The notes: generated by a model from the sequence alone, not told the origin. DNA of 17,966 nucleotides from Longimicrobium sp. (GCA_030446945.1 JAUJMI010000022.1:1-17966), one strand, 5' to 3'; numbered from the stretch's first letter, positions 6,794 to 15,172 are shown. Numbers and translations: made by a program.

Positions 6794-9700
6794 ATGGACG
6801 GAACGCTGGTGAGGCTCGCGGAGCCGCCCGCCGATTGGCTGGCGGTGCTCACCCCCGGCCGCCCCGCCACCCCGCCGGACGCGGCGCTGGAGCGTGTCTC
6901 GCGGCTGGCCGGGACGCTGCTGGATGCCTCGGCCGTCGCCGTCGCGCTTTCCGGGCCGGACGCGAGCTCCTATGCCGGCCCCACAGCCCCGCCGGAGAGC
7001 GCGACGCTCCCCGGCTCCTGCCGGCACGCCGCCGCCACGGGCGAGGTGGTGGCGCGCGACGGGACCGAGGAGGCCGAGGCGGTCCTGGTCGTCCCCATCA
7101 TCCACGCCAGCGGGCGGGTAGCCGGGAGCATCGGCGTGGCCGCCGTGCGGGGGAGAAGGTGGACGCAGGACGACGTGGCCACCCTCCGCGACCTGGGCGA
7201 CCTGGTCGCCGCCGAGGCGGAGCGGCGCGCCCTGGCCCGGGAGAGGGAGCGGATGGAGGAGGGCGTGAACGAGGCCGCGGGGCTGTACGCGGCCATCGTC
7301 GAGGCCTCACCGCTCGCCATGGCCGTGCTGGACCGCCGCGGGGTGGTGCGGCTGTGGAGCCCCGCGGCCGAGCGGATGTTCGGGTGGACCCGAGACGAGG
7401 CGCTGAACGCGCCCAGCCCCATCGTTCCCCCTGGCGAAACGGATTCCTCGCGCGACCTGCTCGCCGGCGCGCTGGCGGGCGAGAGGCTCACGGGGGTGGA
7501 GTCGGTGCGCCGCAGGAAGGACGGGTCGCGCGTTCACGTGAGCATCTCCACCGCACCTCTCCCGGCGCGAGGCGGCGAAGGGGGCGGGGCACTGGTCATC
7601 TTCGCCGACGTCACCGCGCACAAGCTGGCCGAGGACGCGGCGCGGGAGAGCCGGGAGCGGCTGCACGAGGCGCTGGACGTCCTTCCGGTGGGGATCTTTC
7701 TGGCCCGGGCGGACGGGCGCGTGGAGTGGCAGAACCACGCCAGCCGGCACATCTGGGGCGGCGTCGACCCGCACGCGGGAGAGGCGGGGCTGGCCCCGTA
7801 CAAGGGGTGGTGGGCGGGGACGAGCCGGGTGATGCGCGAGGAGGAGTGGGCGCTCCCGCGCGCGCTCGAGGGCGAGGCGGTCAGCGGGCAGCTGGTGGAG
7901 ATCGAGGGTTTCCAGGGCCGGCGCAGGACCATCATCAACTCCGCCTTCCCGCTGCGCGACGCGGCCGGCGCGGTCACCGGCGCCATCGTGGTGAACGAAG
8001 ACGTCACCGCGCGCACCCGCGCCGAAGAGGAGTTGCGCCGCCGGAGCGCCTTCGTGGAGATGCTGCAGGAGGTGGCGGTGGCAGCCAACGAGGCGGAGAG
8101 CCTGGAGGAGGCGCTGCAGACCACGCTAAACAGCGTCTGCCGGCACACCGGCTGGCCGCTGGGGCACGCCCTGCTGCTGGACGCCCAGGGGACGCTCGCG
8201 TCGGCGGACCTCTGGCACCTGCCGCGGCCGGACCGCTTCGCGTCGCTGCGCCGGGCGCTGCGCGGCGCGCCCGGGGCGGGGCTGGCGGGGCGCGTGGTGG
8301 AGAGGGGCGAGCCCGTGTGGACGGTGAGCACGCACGGCTACCCCTCCGCCGCCGGGGAGCCGGAGGCGCGGGCGGGCTTCGCCTTCCCCATCCGCGTGGG
8401 ACGCGAGGTGGTGGGGGTGCTGGAGTTCTTCTCCGAGCGCACCGTAGAGCCGGACGAACGCCTGCTGGAGGTGATGTCGCACGTCGGCACGCAGCTGGGC
8501 CGCGTGGTGGAGCGGCGGCGGGCGCTGGAGGCGCTGCGCGAGAGCGAGGAGCGGTTCCGCCTCACCTTCGAAAAGAGCCCGCTGGCGCGCTGGCTCTTCG
8601 ACGCGCGCACCCTCCGCATCCTGGACGTGAACGAGGCCGCCCTCCGCCAGTATGGCTACACGCGCCAGGAGCTGCTGCAGATGGACGCGGGCGCGCTGTG
8701 GCCCGCCGGCACGCAGAGCCCCGCCGCCGGCGCGGACGCGGCGGCGTGGAGCGGCGCGCACCGGCACCGCACCAAGGAAGGAGCCCTCATCGACGTGGAG
8801 GTCACCACCCACGAAATCGCGCACGGCGGGGGCAAGGTGCTCCTTTCCGTGGCGCTGGACGTGACCGAGCGCAGGCGCGCGGAGGCGAGGCTGGGGCTGC
8901 TGGAGCTGGCCGGCAAGGTGATGGGCGGCCTCTTCGAGTTCGAGCACCGCGTGGAGAGCCTCGCCCGGCTCACGGTGCCGGCGCTCGCCGACTTCTGCGT
9001 GGTGGACGTGGTGGGGGCGGACGGCGCGCCCGTGCGCATGGCGGGCGCCCACGCGGACCCCTCGCGCGCCGAGCTCCTGCGCGAGATCGGCAGCCCCTGC
9101 GCCGCGGAGCCCGGCGGCCCCTTTGCGGCGCTGCGCGGGGACGAGCCGGTGCTGGCGGCGGAGGTCGGCCCCGACATCGTACGGGCGCTCGCACCCACCG
9201 CGGGTGCGGCGGAAGCGCTGCGGCGGTTGGCCCCGCGCTCCATCATGGTGCTGCCGCTCGCCGCGCGCGGACGCACGCTGGGCGCCGTCACGCTGGCCTC
9301 CGCGGACCCGGCGCGCCGCTACGGGGCGGACGACCTGTCGCTGGCGGCGGAGCTGGCGAGCCGGGCGGCCCTCCTGCTGGACAACTCCCGGCTCTACCGC
9401 GAGGCGACCCAGGCCACGGAGGCGCGGGAAGAGATCCTCGCGGTGGTCTCGCACGAGCTGCGTAACCCGCTGGCCGCCATCGTCGCCATGGTGGAGACGC
9501 TGCTCCACTGGCTCCCCGACGACGCGTGGCGCGCGCGCGAGCGGACGCAGCTGGAGTCGCTTCTACAGACCACCGGGCAGATGACCCGCCTGGTGCAGGA
9601 CCTGCTCGACGTCACACGCATCGAGGGCGGCCACTTCAGCGTACGCGCCGGGCCGGAGGATGCGGGCGAGCTGATCCACGAGACGGCCGAGCTCCTGCGC

Positions 9701-11227
9701 CCCCTGGCCGAGCGCGCCGGCGTGCGGCTGGAGTCGCTGCCGGCGGCGGAGCTCCCCGCCGTGTTCGCGGACCGCCAGCGCGTGGTGCAGGTGATCGGCA
9801 ACCTGGTGGGCAACGCCGTGCGCCTGACCCCGGCGGGCGGCTCGGTGCTCGTGGCGGCGGAGACGCGCGGGGGCGAGCTGTGGTTCCGCGTCACCGACAC
9901 CGGACCGGGGATCTCGCCGGAGCACCTCCCCCACCTGTTCGAGCGCTTCTGGCGACCGCGGCGCGCCGGCGGGCTGGGGGCCGGGCTGGGGCTGGCGATC
10001 TCGCGCGGGATCGTGGAAGCGCACGGCGGGCGCATCTGGGCCGAGAGTGGCGGAGCGGGGGGGAGCACCTTCTACTTCACCCTCCCCGCCGTGCGGGAGG
10101 GCGCCGGCGCCACGCCGCCGGACGAGGTGAGCCCGTACCGGGTCGCGCTGGAGCTCCCCGCCCCCGCGGCGGAGGGCGAGGGCGGCGGGGAGGCGGCGCT
10201 GCGCGAAAGGGCGGCCCGCGAGAGGGCGGAGGCCGCGGAGCGCCACACCCGCTTCGCCGCGGAGATGGGCGAGGCCGCGGGTGCGCCCGCCGGCGAGGGC
10301 GCGGAGCTGGTGGACCACCTGCGCGAGCAGATCGCGGCCGCGGTGCACATGGGGCACATCCGCGAGGGCGACCGGCTTCCCAGCATCCGCGAGGTCTCGC
10401 GCCGCTTCGGCACCACAACCCACGCGGCGGTGCACGCGTACGACCTGCTGGCGAGCGAGCACCTGGTGGAGAAGCGCGGGCGCTCCGGGATGTACGTGGC
10501 GCCGCAGGGCTCCCCCGGCGGCGGGCTGCCGGGAGAGACGGCGGCCTGGGTGGCGGACGTGCTGGCGGGCGCCTTCGAGCACCAGATCAAGATCCCGCAG
10601 GTGCCGGAGCTCATCCGGCGCTGGACGGCCGGTGTGCGCCTCCGCTGCGCGTGCGTGGAGTCGGAGCCGGAGACGCTGGGCGTGCTCTGTGGCGAGGTGC
10701 AGGCGCAGTTCGGCCTCGACTCGCACCCGGTGCGGGCGGGGGAGGTGGCGTCGTACCGCCCCGGGATGCGCCCCCCGGCCGAGGCGTGGCACCACCAGTT
10801 CGAGCGGTGCGACATGCTGGTCACCACCGTCTACCATGCCGCCGCAGTCCGCCCCTGGGCGGAGGCGCTGGGGAAGCCGCTGGTGGTGGCCACCTACAAC
10901 CCGGAGCACGCGGCGGCCATCGAGCGGCAGCTGCGGGAGGGTGAGCTCACCGTGGTGTGCACGGATGGGAGCTACGGCCAGCGGGTGCGCGCGATCCGCG
11001 GCGGGCGGTACGCGGACCGGGTACGGGTGGTGCTGGCGGACGACCGCGAGGCGCTCGCCGGGCTGGACCCTTCGCGGCCGGTGCTCATCACACGCGCCGC
11101 GCACCAGCGCCTGGACGGCGTGGACCTACGCCTCCTGGTGCCGCTCTCGCCCTTCCTCTCCCCCGCCTCCGCGCGGGCGCTGCTGGAGACCGTGGTGCGA
11201 CTCAACATCCAGGCGCGGCGGGTGTAG
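6794..11227 (+). CDS. Multi-sensor histidine kinase fused to a GntR-type transcription regulator
   Basis: This is a 1477-residue protein. ATG 6794 is preferred because AGGAGG (6784-6789) precedes it; an in-frame ATG at 6740 lacks such a site. Domains in order, by residue: GAF (22-150), PAS (167-280), PAS (283-410), GAF (420-580), PAS (583-696), GAF (698-870), HisKA with VVSHELRNPLAAI (His887), HATPase with the N-box NLVGNAVRL (Asn1007), DTGPGIS (Asp1035) and GGLGAGLGLAIS, ending near 1100. An Ala/Glu/Arg-rich coiled segment (1133-1165) leads to a GntR winged helix (1170-1238: GDRLPSIREVSRRFGTTTHA, then LVEKRGRSGMYV). An alpha/beta effector domain (1250-1477) shares RLRCACVES, LVTTVYH and RVRVVLADD with the stand-alone GntR at 14255. 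No TM helix and no receiver domain are visible. Kinase output may act in cis on DNA binding; this is inferred. Confidence 0.93.
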   Translation: MDGTLVRLAEPPADWLAVLTPGRPATPPDAALERVSRLAGTLLDASAVAVALSGPDASSYAGPTAPPESATLPGSCRHAAATGEVVARDGTEEAEAVLVVPIIHASGRVAGSIGVAAVRGRRWTQDDVATLRDLGDLVAAEAERRALARERERMEEGVNEAAGLYAAIVEASPLAMAVLDRRGVVRLWSPAAERMFGWTRDEALNAPSPIVPPGETDSSRDLLAGALAGERLTGVESVRRRKDGSRVHVSISTAPLPARGGEGGGALVIFADVTAHKLAEDAARESRERLHEALDVLPVGIFLARADGRVEWQNHASRHIWGGVDPHAGEAGLAPYKGWWAGTSRVMREEEWALPRALEGEAVSGQLVEIEGFQGRRRTIINSAFPLRDAAGAVTGAIVVNEDVTARTRAEEELRRRSAFVEMLQEVAVAANEAESLEEALQTTLNSVCRHTGWPLGHALLLDAQGTLASADLWHLPRPDRFASLRRALRGAPGAGLAGRVVERGEPVWTVSTHGYPSAAGEPEARAGFAFPIRVGREVVGVLEFFSERTVEPDERLLEVMSHVGTQLGRVVERRRALEALRESEERFRLTFEKSPLARWLFDARTLRILDVNEAALRQYGYTRQELLQMDAGALWPAGTQSPAAGADAAAWSGAHRHRTKEGALIDVEVTTHEIAHGGGKVLLSVALDVTERRRAEARLGLLELAGKVMGGLFEFEHRVESLARLTVPALADFCVVDVVGADGAPVRMAGAHADPSRAELLREIGSPCAAEPGGPFAALRGDEPVLAAEVGPDIVRALAPTAGAAEALRRLAPRSIMVLPLAARGRTLGAVTLASADPARRYGADDLSLAAELASRAALLLDNSRLYREATQATEAREEILAVVSHELRNPLAAIVAMVETLLHWLPDDAWRARERTQLESLLQTTGQMTRLVQDLLDVTRIEGGHFSVRAGPEDAGELIHETAELLRPLAERAGVRLESLPAAELPAVFADRQRVVQVIGNLVGNAVRLTPAGGSVLVAAETRGGELWFRVTDTGPGISPEHLPHLFERFWRPRRAGGLGAGLGLAISRGIVEAHGGRIWAESGGAGGSTFYFTLPAVREGAGATPPDEVSPYRVALELPAPAAEGEGGGEAALRERAARERAEAAERHTRFAAEMGEAAGAPAGEGAELVDHLREQIAAAVHMGHIREGDRLPSIREVSRRFGTTTHAAVHAYDLLASEHLVEKRGRSGMYVAPQGSPGGGLPGETAAWVADVLAGAFEHQIKIPQVPELIRRWTAGVRLRCACVESEPETLGVLCGEVQAQFGLDSHPVRAGEVASYRPGMRPPAEAWHHQFERCDMLVTTVYHAAAVRPWAEALGKPLVVATYNPEHAAAIERQLREGELTVVCTDGSYGQRVRAIRGGRYADRVRVVLADDREALAGLDPSRPVLITRAAHQRLDGVDLRLLVPLSPFLSPASARALLETVVRLNIQARRV

Positions 11228-11240
11228 CGGGTGCAGCTCA

Positions 11241-11269
11241 CACAGAGGCGCGGGGGTCCGCTCTCTGTG
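11241..11269. terminator. Hairpin after the kinase gene
   Basis: CACAGAG (11241-11247) pairs with CTCTGTG (11263-11269) across a 15-base GC-rich loop, 13 bases after the kinase stop. No T-run follows. The arms recall the dispersed CACAGAG/CGCAGAG repeats further on, so this may be a repeat remnant that acts as a terminator. Confidence 0.4.
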
Positions 11270-11368
11270 CCCCGCGGCTCGCCACGCGCGACCGGCGCTT
11301 GCGAGACGAGCAAACCAGCCGGGGGCGCGCTCCCGGAGGGGTGAACCCGCTCGCGGAGGTGGAAGGCC

Positions 11369-11614
11369 ATGCAGTCTCTGCTCTTGACGCCGATGGTGCT
11401 GCTGGGGGTGGTGGGGATCGTGCTCTTCCTGTTCGGGACGCGGGTGGCGCGGGGGATCGCCGGGGTCGTGCGCGGCAGGGTCGACCCGGTGGGCCTCGGC
11501 CGCGTCCTGCGCGTGGCGGGGCTCGCGATGATCGTCGCCGCCGTCGTCGTCCGCCCGGAGAACCCCTGGACCGCCGCGTTCGGCCCCGACACCGGCCCGT
11601 CCACGAGCCGCTGA
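11369..11614 (+). CDS. Small membrane protein (81 aa)
   Basis: ATG 11369 has two purine-rich sites upstream (GGAGG at 11355-11359 and GGAAGG at 11361-11366). The product begins with a TM helix (LLLTPMVLLGVVGIVLFLFG), followed by a basic Arg/Gly loop (RVARGIAGVVRGR). A second hydrophobic helix spans about residues 46-61 (VLRVAGLAMIVAAVVV), and a Pro-rich tail closes the protein. Basic residues lie between the helices, so that loop should be cytoplasmic. No family is recognised. It sits alone between the kinase gene and the fold-back repeat, in the same direction as the kinase. Confidence 0.7.
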   Translation: MQSLLLTPMVLLGVVGIVLFLFGTRVARGIAGVVRGRVDPVGLGRVLRVAGLAMIVAAVVVRPENPWTAAFGPDTGPSTSR

Positions 11615-11636
11615 GTCCGAGCCGCACAACGGAAAT

Positions 11637-11815
11637 CTCACGCAGAGGCGCAGAGACGCAGGAGAGGAGAACAACACGAGAAAAGCATCGCGCAGACACA
11701 GAGGGAACGGAAAGGCGATAGCCCCTTCTGCTTTACTTTCTGTGGCTCCGTGGCTTTGTCCGAGGCCAACTGTTCACTTTCTTTTCTCTCCTGCGTTTCT
11801 GCGCCTCTGCGTGAG
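11637..11815. repeat. Large fold-back (REP/MITE-like) element
   Basis: Two 30-base arms (11637-11666 and 11786-11815) are reverse complements with one mismatch (at 11797). Each carries the motif CTCACGCAGAGGCGCAGAG. Inside lies a second, looser pair of the CACAGAG type (11697-11710 and 11740-11758). The 119-base centre has no gene. Arms of this kind recur at 5884-5926 and, weakly, at 11241-11269, so this is a dispersed family. It fills most of the 363-base gap between 11614 and 11978; the remainder shows only a small dyad, CGGGAAC/GTTCCCG, near 11900-11929. Confidence 0.75.
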
Positions 11816-11977
11816 GCCAGCCGTTCAGAATGCACACGGGTCCCCCGTAACTCGTATCAGAACAGGGGGACCGCGCCGAGACACAGACCCACGGCGACGG
11901 GAACGGAAGGATTCTCTCTGTTCCCGGTGTGACACCTGCCGTCCCCTTGTCTGCACCAGCGTCCGGGAGAGATGGTC

Positions 11978-12802
11978 TCAGTCGTCGGAGCGCGGCGGCA
12001 CCAGCAGGACGTTGCAGGGAGCGCGGCGCGTAACCTCGGCGCTCACGCTGCCGAGCAGCGCCCGCCCCAGCACGCCGCGGTTGTGGGTGGACAGCACCAG
12101 CAGGTCGCTCGCCTCCACCTCCACGTACAACACGATCGACTCCACGACGTCGGTGCCGCGCAGGGCGACGCTACCGTGCACCCGGCCCAGCGCGTGGCAC
12201 CGCGCCAGCGCCAGGCCGAGGGCGCCGTCCAGCTCCGCGGGCGGGCCCTCGCTCCGGTCGCCGGTGACGTACAGAGCGGTGACGTGGGGCACGCCGGCCT
12301 CGCCGCCGAACAGGAGCGCCCAGCGGACGGCGCTCTCCAGCACCGAGTCCATCCGGTGCCCGGGGTCCACGGCGGCGACTACGTGGCGCACCGACGGCGC
12401 GAGGGGAACGCGCACCACCAGGCACGGCGCGCCGGCGCTGCCCAGCACCCGCTCCGCCGTGCTCCCCAGGAGCCCCGACCCCGCGCCGCGCACGTGCGGC
12501 CCCACCACCACCAGATCGGCGCGCACCGCCTCCGCACGTTCCGCAATGGCGCGGTCGGGGGCGGTGCTCGCCACGTGCAGCTCCGCCGCGGGAGCCGCCC
12601 GGCGGGCCTGCTCGCCCAGGGCGCGGCGAGCCCGCTCCTCCCCGGCGTCGTCCTCTACCGCGTGCACCAGGTGCAGCGCCGCCCCGGAGCGGGCCGCGAT
12701 CGCCGCGGCCGTCTGCACGAACAGGTCGGACCCCTCGGAAAGGTCGGTGGCGACCAGCACCGACCGGAAAGCCCCGTCCCGTTTTTCGCCCACTTCCGTC
12801 AT
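11978..12802 (-). CDS. Tandem-domain universal stress protein
   Basis: This is a 274-residue protein. ATG 12802 has AAAGGGGA upstream. It holds two Usp domains. The first (residues 12-130) begins FRSVLVATDLSEGSDLFVQT and contains ADLVVVGPHVRG, then the nucleotide-loop-like GLLGSTAERVLGSAGAPCLV. The second (about 138-270) begins RHVVAAVDPGHRMDSVLESA and contains ASDLLVLSTHNRGVLGRALL, GSVSAEVTRRAPCNVLLVPP. The G-X2-G-X9-G-S/T pattern typical of ATP-binding Usp proteins is best preserved in the second half (GRALLGSVSAEV). It follows the YHS gene on the same strand by 95 bases, so the two are probably co-transcribed. A cytoplasmic role in stress survival is family knowledge; the ligand is unknown. 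Confidence 0.92.
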   Translation of the reverse strand: MTEVGEKRDGAFRSVLVATDLSEGSDLFVQTAAAIAARSGAALHLVHAVEDDAGEERARRALGEQARRAAPAAELHVASTAPDRAIAERAEAVRADLVVVGPHVRGAGSGLLGSTAERVLGSAGAPCLVVRVPLAPSVRHVVAAVDPGHRMDSVLESAVRWALLFGGEAGVPHVTALYVTGDRSEGPPAELDGALGLALARCHALGRVHGSVALRGTDVVESIVLYVEVEASDLLVLSTHNRGVLGRALLGSVSAEVTRRAPCNVLLVPPRSDD

Positions 12803-12848
12803 GTGTCCCCTTTCGGATCAGGTGAGCCTCCTCCGCGCACGGCTGAAG

Positions 12849-12877
12849 CCTCTCGCCGCAAGAAACGCGGCGAGGGG
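12849..12877 (-). terminator. Hairpin between the YHS and Usp genes
   Basis: CCTCTCGCCGC (12849-12859) pairs with GCGGCGAGGGG (12867-12877) over a seven-base loop, with one G-U pair. It lies between the two minus-strand genes and lacks a T-run, so it may be a partial terminator or an RNA-processing or stability element that sets their ratio. Confidence 0.4.
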
Positions 12878-12897
12878 CCTGGCGCCGGCGCGGAGCG

Positions 12898-13203
12898 TCA
12901 TACGGCGCCGCCGTCGTCGTGCGCTTCCGGCAGCGGCTCGTACTCCAGCCCGCCGCTCCCCGCCGCGCCGAACTTCGGCGCGGTGAACGAACCGGTGGTG
13001 GTGTGGCTGGGCTCGTGCCGCTCCATCTCCGGCTCGGCGGCGCCGGCGGCATGCGTGTCGCCGTAGCGGCGCGGGTCGGCCGAGAACTTCTTCTGGCACC
13101 CTGTGGAGCAGAAGTAGTGGGTGTGCCCCTCGTGCACGATCATCGCCGCCGCGGTGAGCGGATTGACGGGCATCCCGCATACGGGATCGGTTGCGTTCTC
13201 CAT
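12898..13203 (-). CDS. YHS-domain metal-binding protein
   Basis: This is a 101-residue protein. ATG 13203 is chosen over an in-frame start 102 bases upstream because GGAG lies seven bases before it and because YHS proteins usually begin just before the motif. Residues 5-46 form the YHS domain: TDPVCGMPVNP with Cys9, HEGHTHYFCSTGCQKKF with two further Cys and several His, and DPRRYG. Such domains bind heavy metals and are often fused to, or located near, copper or other metal transporters. The remaining 55 residues are His/Glu/Pro-rich (MERHEPSHTTTGSF) and have no known domain; they could add metal affinity. It is probably the first gene of a YHS-Usp unit. Confidence 0.88.
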   Translation of the reverse strand: MENATDPVCGMPVNPLTAAAMIVHEGHTHYFCSTGCQKKFSADPRRYGDTHAAGAAEPEMERHEPSHTTTGSFTAPKFGAAGSGGLEYEPLPEAHDDGGAV

Positions 13204-13413
13204 CGTCGTTCTCCGGAAAAGGGTGCTGGGCCCGGGGCCGTTCGCCAGCGGGCCTCTGCCGCACTGAACCGGCTTCACGGCACGCGCGGCGCTGTCGCTC
13301 CGCATCTACCCCTTCGCGGTCCGCAACCCCGGGACCGCATCCATGTGCCGGGAGCCACAGAAAGACGCGTGACTCCGATCTGTCGGGGCGAACCGCCGGC
13401 CGTGCATTCCGCC

Positions 13414-14232
13414 CTACCGATCGTCACCCACGGGCCGGAGAGCGCGGATCTCGGCCCGCAGCAGGGCGAGCTCTTCCCGCAGGGAGGCGATGGATGCCGT
13501 GCCCGCCACGTCGCCTTCGGGGCTCTCGGCCTCGCGCCCCACGAAAAAGGTGGCGAGGGTGGCGGTCACGTAGCCGAAGACCGAGAACGAGTAGAGCGCC
13601 AGCAGGAAGCAGAGCGCGCGCCCCTCAGCCGTCTGCGGCCAGTGCTGCGATCCCAGCGTGGTGACGATCATCGCCGTCCACCACAACGCGCTCCAGAAGT
13701 CGTCGAATCCGGCCGCGCCGGTTTGCCCCCTCTCGAAAGCGTACATCCCCGCCGCCCCCACGAGCGTCACCAGCGAAGTGAGCGCCACCACGTATCCGAA
13801 GTGGCGCCGCCCCACGCTCCTGCCGAGCGCGCGCATCCCCCGGTTGACCCCGGCGACCACCTTCACCAGGCGGACGCGGCCCAGCAGGCGCAGGCCGCGC
13901 AGGGCTCGGAGGGCGCGCGCGAAGCGCAGGGCGGGTACCACCAACGAGACGGCCGTGAGCCAGTTGCCGCGCAGGAACGCCCACTTCGCCGGAGCCAGGG
14001 CGAAGCGGAGGAGGAAGTCGAGGACGAACACGCCCCAGATCAGCGTACCGGCCGCCATCAAAAAGGGCGAAAGCCCCCGGGTCAGCTCAGTGACGAGCAG
14101 CGCGAGCCAGGCGAAGCCCAGCACCGTCATCGGCGTCTCCGCCCACGATTCCAGGTCGCGGAGGACGCCCCAGCGCTCCTCCTCGCTCGGTGGGGTGTCG
14201 TCCTCGCCCAGCGGGCCGGTATCCTGAGTCAA
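13414..14232 (-). CDS. Voltage-gated-like cation channel with atypical pore sequence
   Basis: This is a 272-residue protein. It starts at TTG 14232, where GGAG lies seven bases upstream within the 22-base gap after the GntR gene. Six TM helices are predictable. S4 is a long Arg-rich helix at about residues 103-145 (RFARALRALRGLRLLGRVRL, ending RALGRSVGRR). S5, a pore loop with the filter at residues 191-198 and S6 follow. The pore reads WWTAMIVTTLGSQHWPQTAE, so the filter is TTLGSQHW (13639-13662) instead of the potassium signature TVGYGD. The C-terminus is a short coiled coil (ASLREELALLRAEIRAL), as in tetrameric channels. Potassium selectivity cannot be assumed. The GntR regulator directly upstream is probably its transcriptional partner. 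Confidence 0.87.
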   Translation of the reverse strand: MTQDTGPLGEDDTPPSEEERWGVLRDLESWAETPMTVLGFAWLALLVTELTRGLSPFLMAAGTLIWGVFVLDFLLRFALAPAKWAFLRGNWLTAVSLVVPALRFARALRALRGLRLLGRVRLVKVVAGVNRGMRALGRSVGRRHFGYVVALTSLVTLVGAAGMYAFERGQTGAAGFDDFWSALWWTAMIVTTLGSQHWPQTAEGRALCFLLALYSFSVFGYVTATLATFFVGREAESPEGDVAGTASIASLREELALLRAEIRALRPVGDDR

Positions 14233-14254
14233 TTCGGTGCTCCGGGAACCGTGG

Positions 14255-15172
14255 TCATTCGCGCCCCGGCTCGGCGCCCATGTTCAGCCGGATCAGGATC
14301 TCGACGATGTCGCGCGTCGAGTCCGGCGAGATGGAGGGGTAGCGCGGGAGGAGGAGGGGCAGATCCAGATCCGGGAGCATGAGGCGTACGGCCCGCGTGG
14401 CGAGCACGGGGCGTGAGCGGTCGAGCCGGGCGATGGTGCCGCGATCGTCGGCGAGCACCACCCGGATGCTCTCCGGCCGGCCGTCGCCGTACACGGAGCG
14501 GAAGCGCTCGCCGTATTCCGGGTCCGCCACGATGACGGTGAGGCCATCCGAGCGCACGCGCCGCTCGATGATCCCCGCCATCTCCGGGTGCACCGTCACC
14601 AGCGCAAAGGGTTTGCCGGCCGCTTCTGCCGCGGCGCGCACCTCCGGCGCATGGAACGCCGTCGTCACCAGGAAATCCGCGCCGCTCACGTCGCGGGGAG
14701 CGCATGCGCCACGCAGGCCCGCGGCCGGCACCGAGACGACCTCCAGCCCGAACTCCTCCTGCAGCTCCATGCGGATGGCGGTACCCGAATCGGCGTTGGA
14801 CTCGATGCACGCGCAGCGCAGCCGCACGCGCGCGGTGCAGGAGCGTACGAACTCCGGGAACTCGGGGATCCCCACGCGCCGCCTCCGCGCCTCCGCGAGC
14901 ACCCCCGCCAGCCAGGTGGCGGTCTCCTCCACCAGCTCCCCGCCGAGCCGCTCCTGGTGCGCCAGGTACGCTCCCGCCCTCCCGCGCACCTCCACGAGCC
15001 CCTCCGCCTCCAGCGCCCGGTACACGGCGCCGACGGCGCGGTGGTCCACGTCCAGCTCGCGCGAGAGTTCCCGCACCGGCGGCAGGCGGTCGCCCGGGCG
15101 GAGGTGCCCCAGGTGCATCTCTCCCACGATGCGCTTGCGGATGCGGTCGGCGAGGCGGGGGTCCGCTGGCAT
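14255..15172 (-). CDS. GntR-type regulator with uncharacterised effector domain
   Basis: This is a 305-residue protein from ATG 15172. No ribosome-binding site is evident, so it may be leaderless or start elsewhere. Residues 1-75 form a GntR winged helix: MHLGHLRPGDRLPPVREL, the recognition helix region DVDHRAVGAVYRALEAEG, and the wing LVEVRGRAGAYLA. Residues 85-305 match the C-terminal domain of the kinase fusion nearly end to end: RLRCACIES against RLRCACVES, LVTTAFH against LVTTVYH, SIRVVLADDR against RVRVVLADDR, and ILIRLNMG against VVRLNIQA. Alternating strands and helices suggest a Rossmann or periplasmic-binding-like fold. It is none of the FCD, UTRA or aminotransferase domains usual in GntR proteins. 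It lies 22 bases before the channel gene and has the shared operator upstream. Confidence 0.88.
   Translation of the reverse strand: MPADPRLADRIRKRIVGEMHLGHLRPGDRLPPVRELSRELDVDHRAVGAVYRALEAEGLVEVRGRAGAYLAHQERLGGELVEETATWLAGVLAEARRRRVGIPEFPEFVRSCTARVRLRCACIESNADSGTAIRMELQEEFGLEVVSVPAAGLRGACAPRDVSGADFLVTTAFHAPEVRAAAEAAGKPFALVTVHPEMAGIIERRVRSDGLTVIVADPEYGERFRSVYGDGRPESIRVVLADDRGTIARLDRSRPVLATRAVRLMLPDLDLPLLLPRYPSISPDSTRDIVEILIRLNMGAEPGRE

Noticed and set aside
6835..9465. An 876-codon plus-strand frame inside the kinase gene
   Set aside because: It is the second frame of the kinase coding sequence, very Gly/Arg-rich, with no domain.
12919..14382. A 487-codon plus-strand frame over the YHS and channel genes
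   Set aside because: It is antisense to two recognisable genes and contains no motif of its own.
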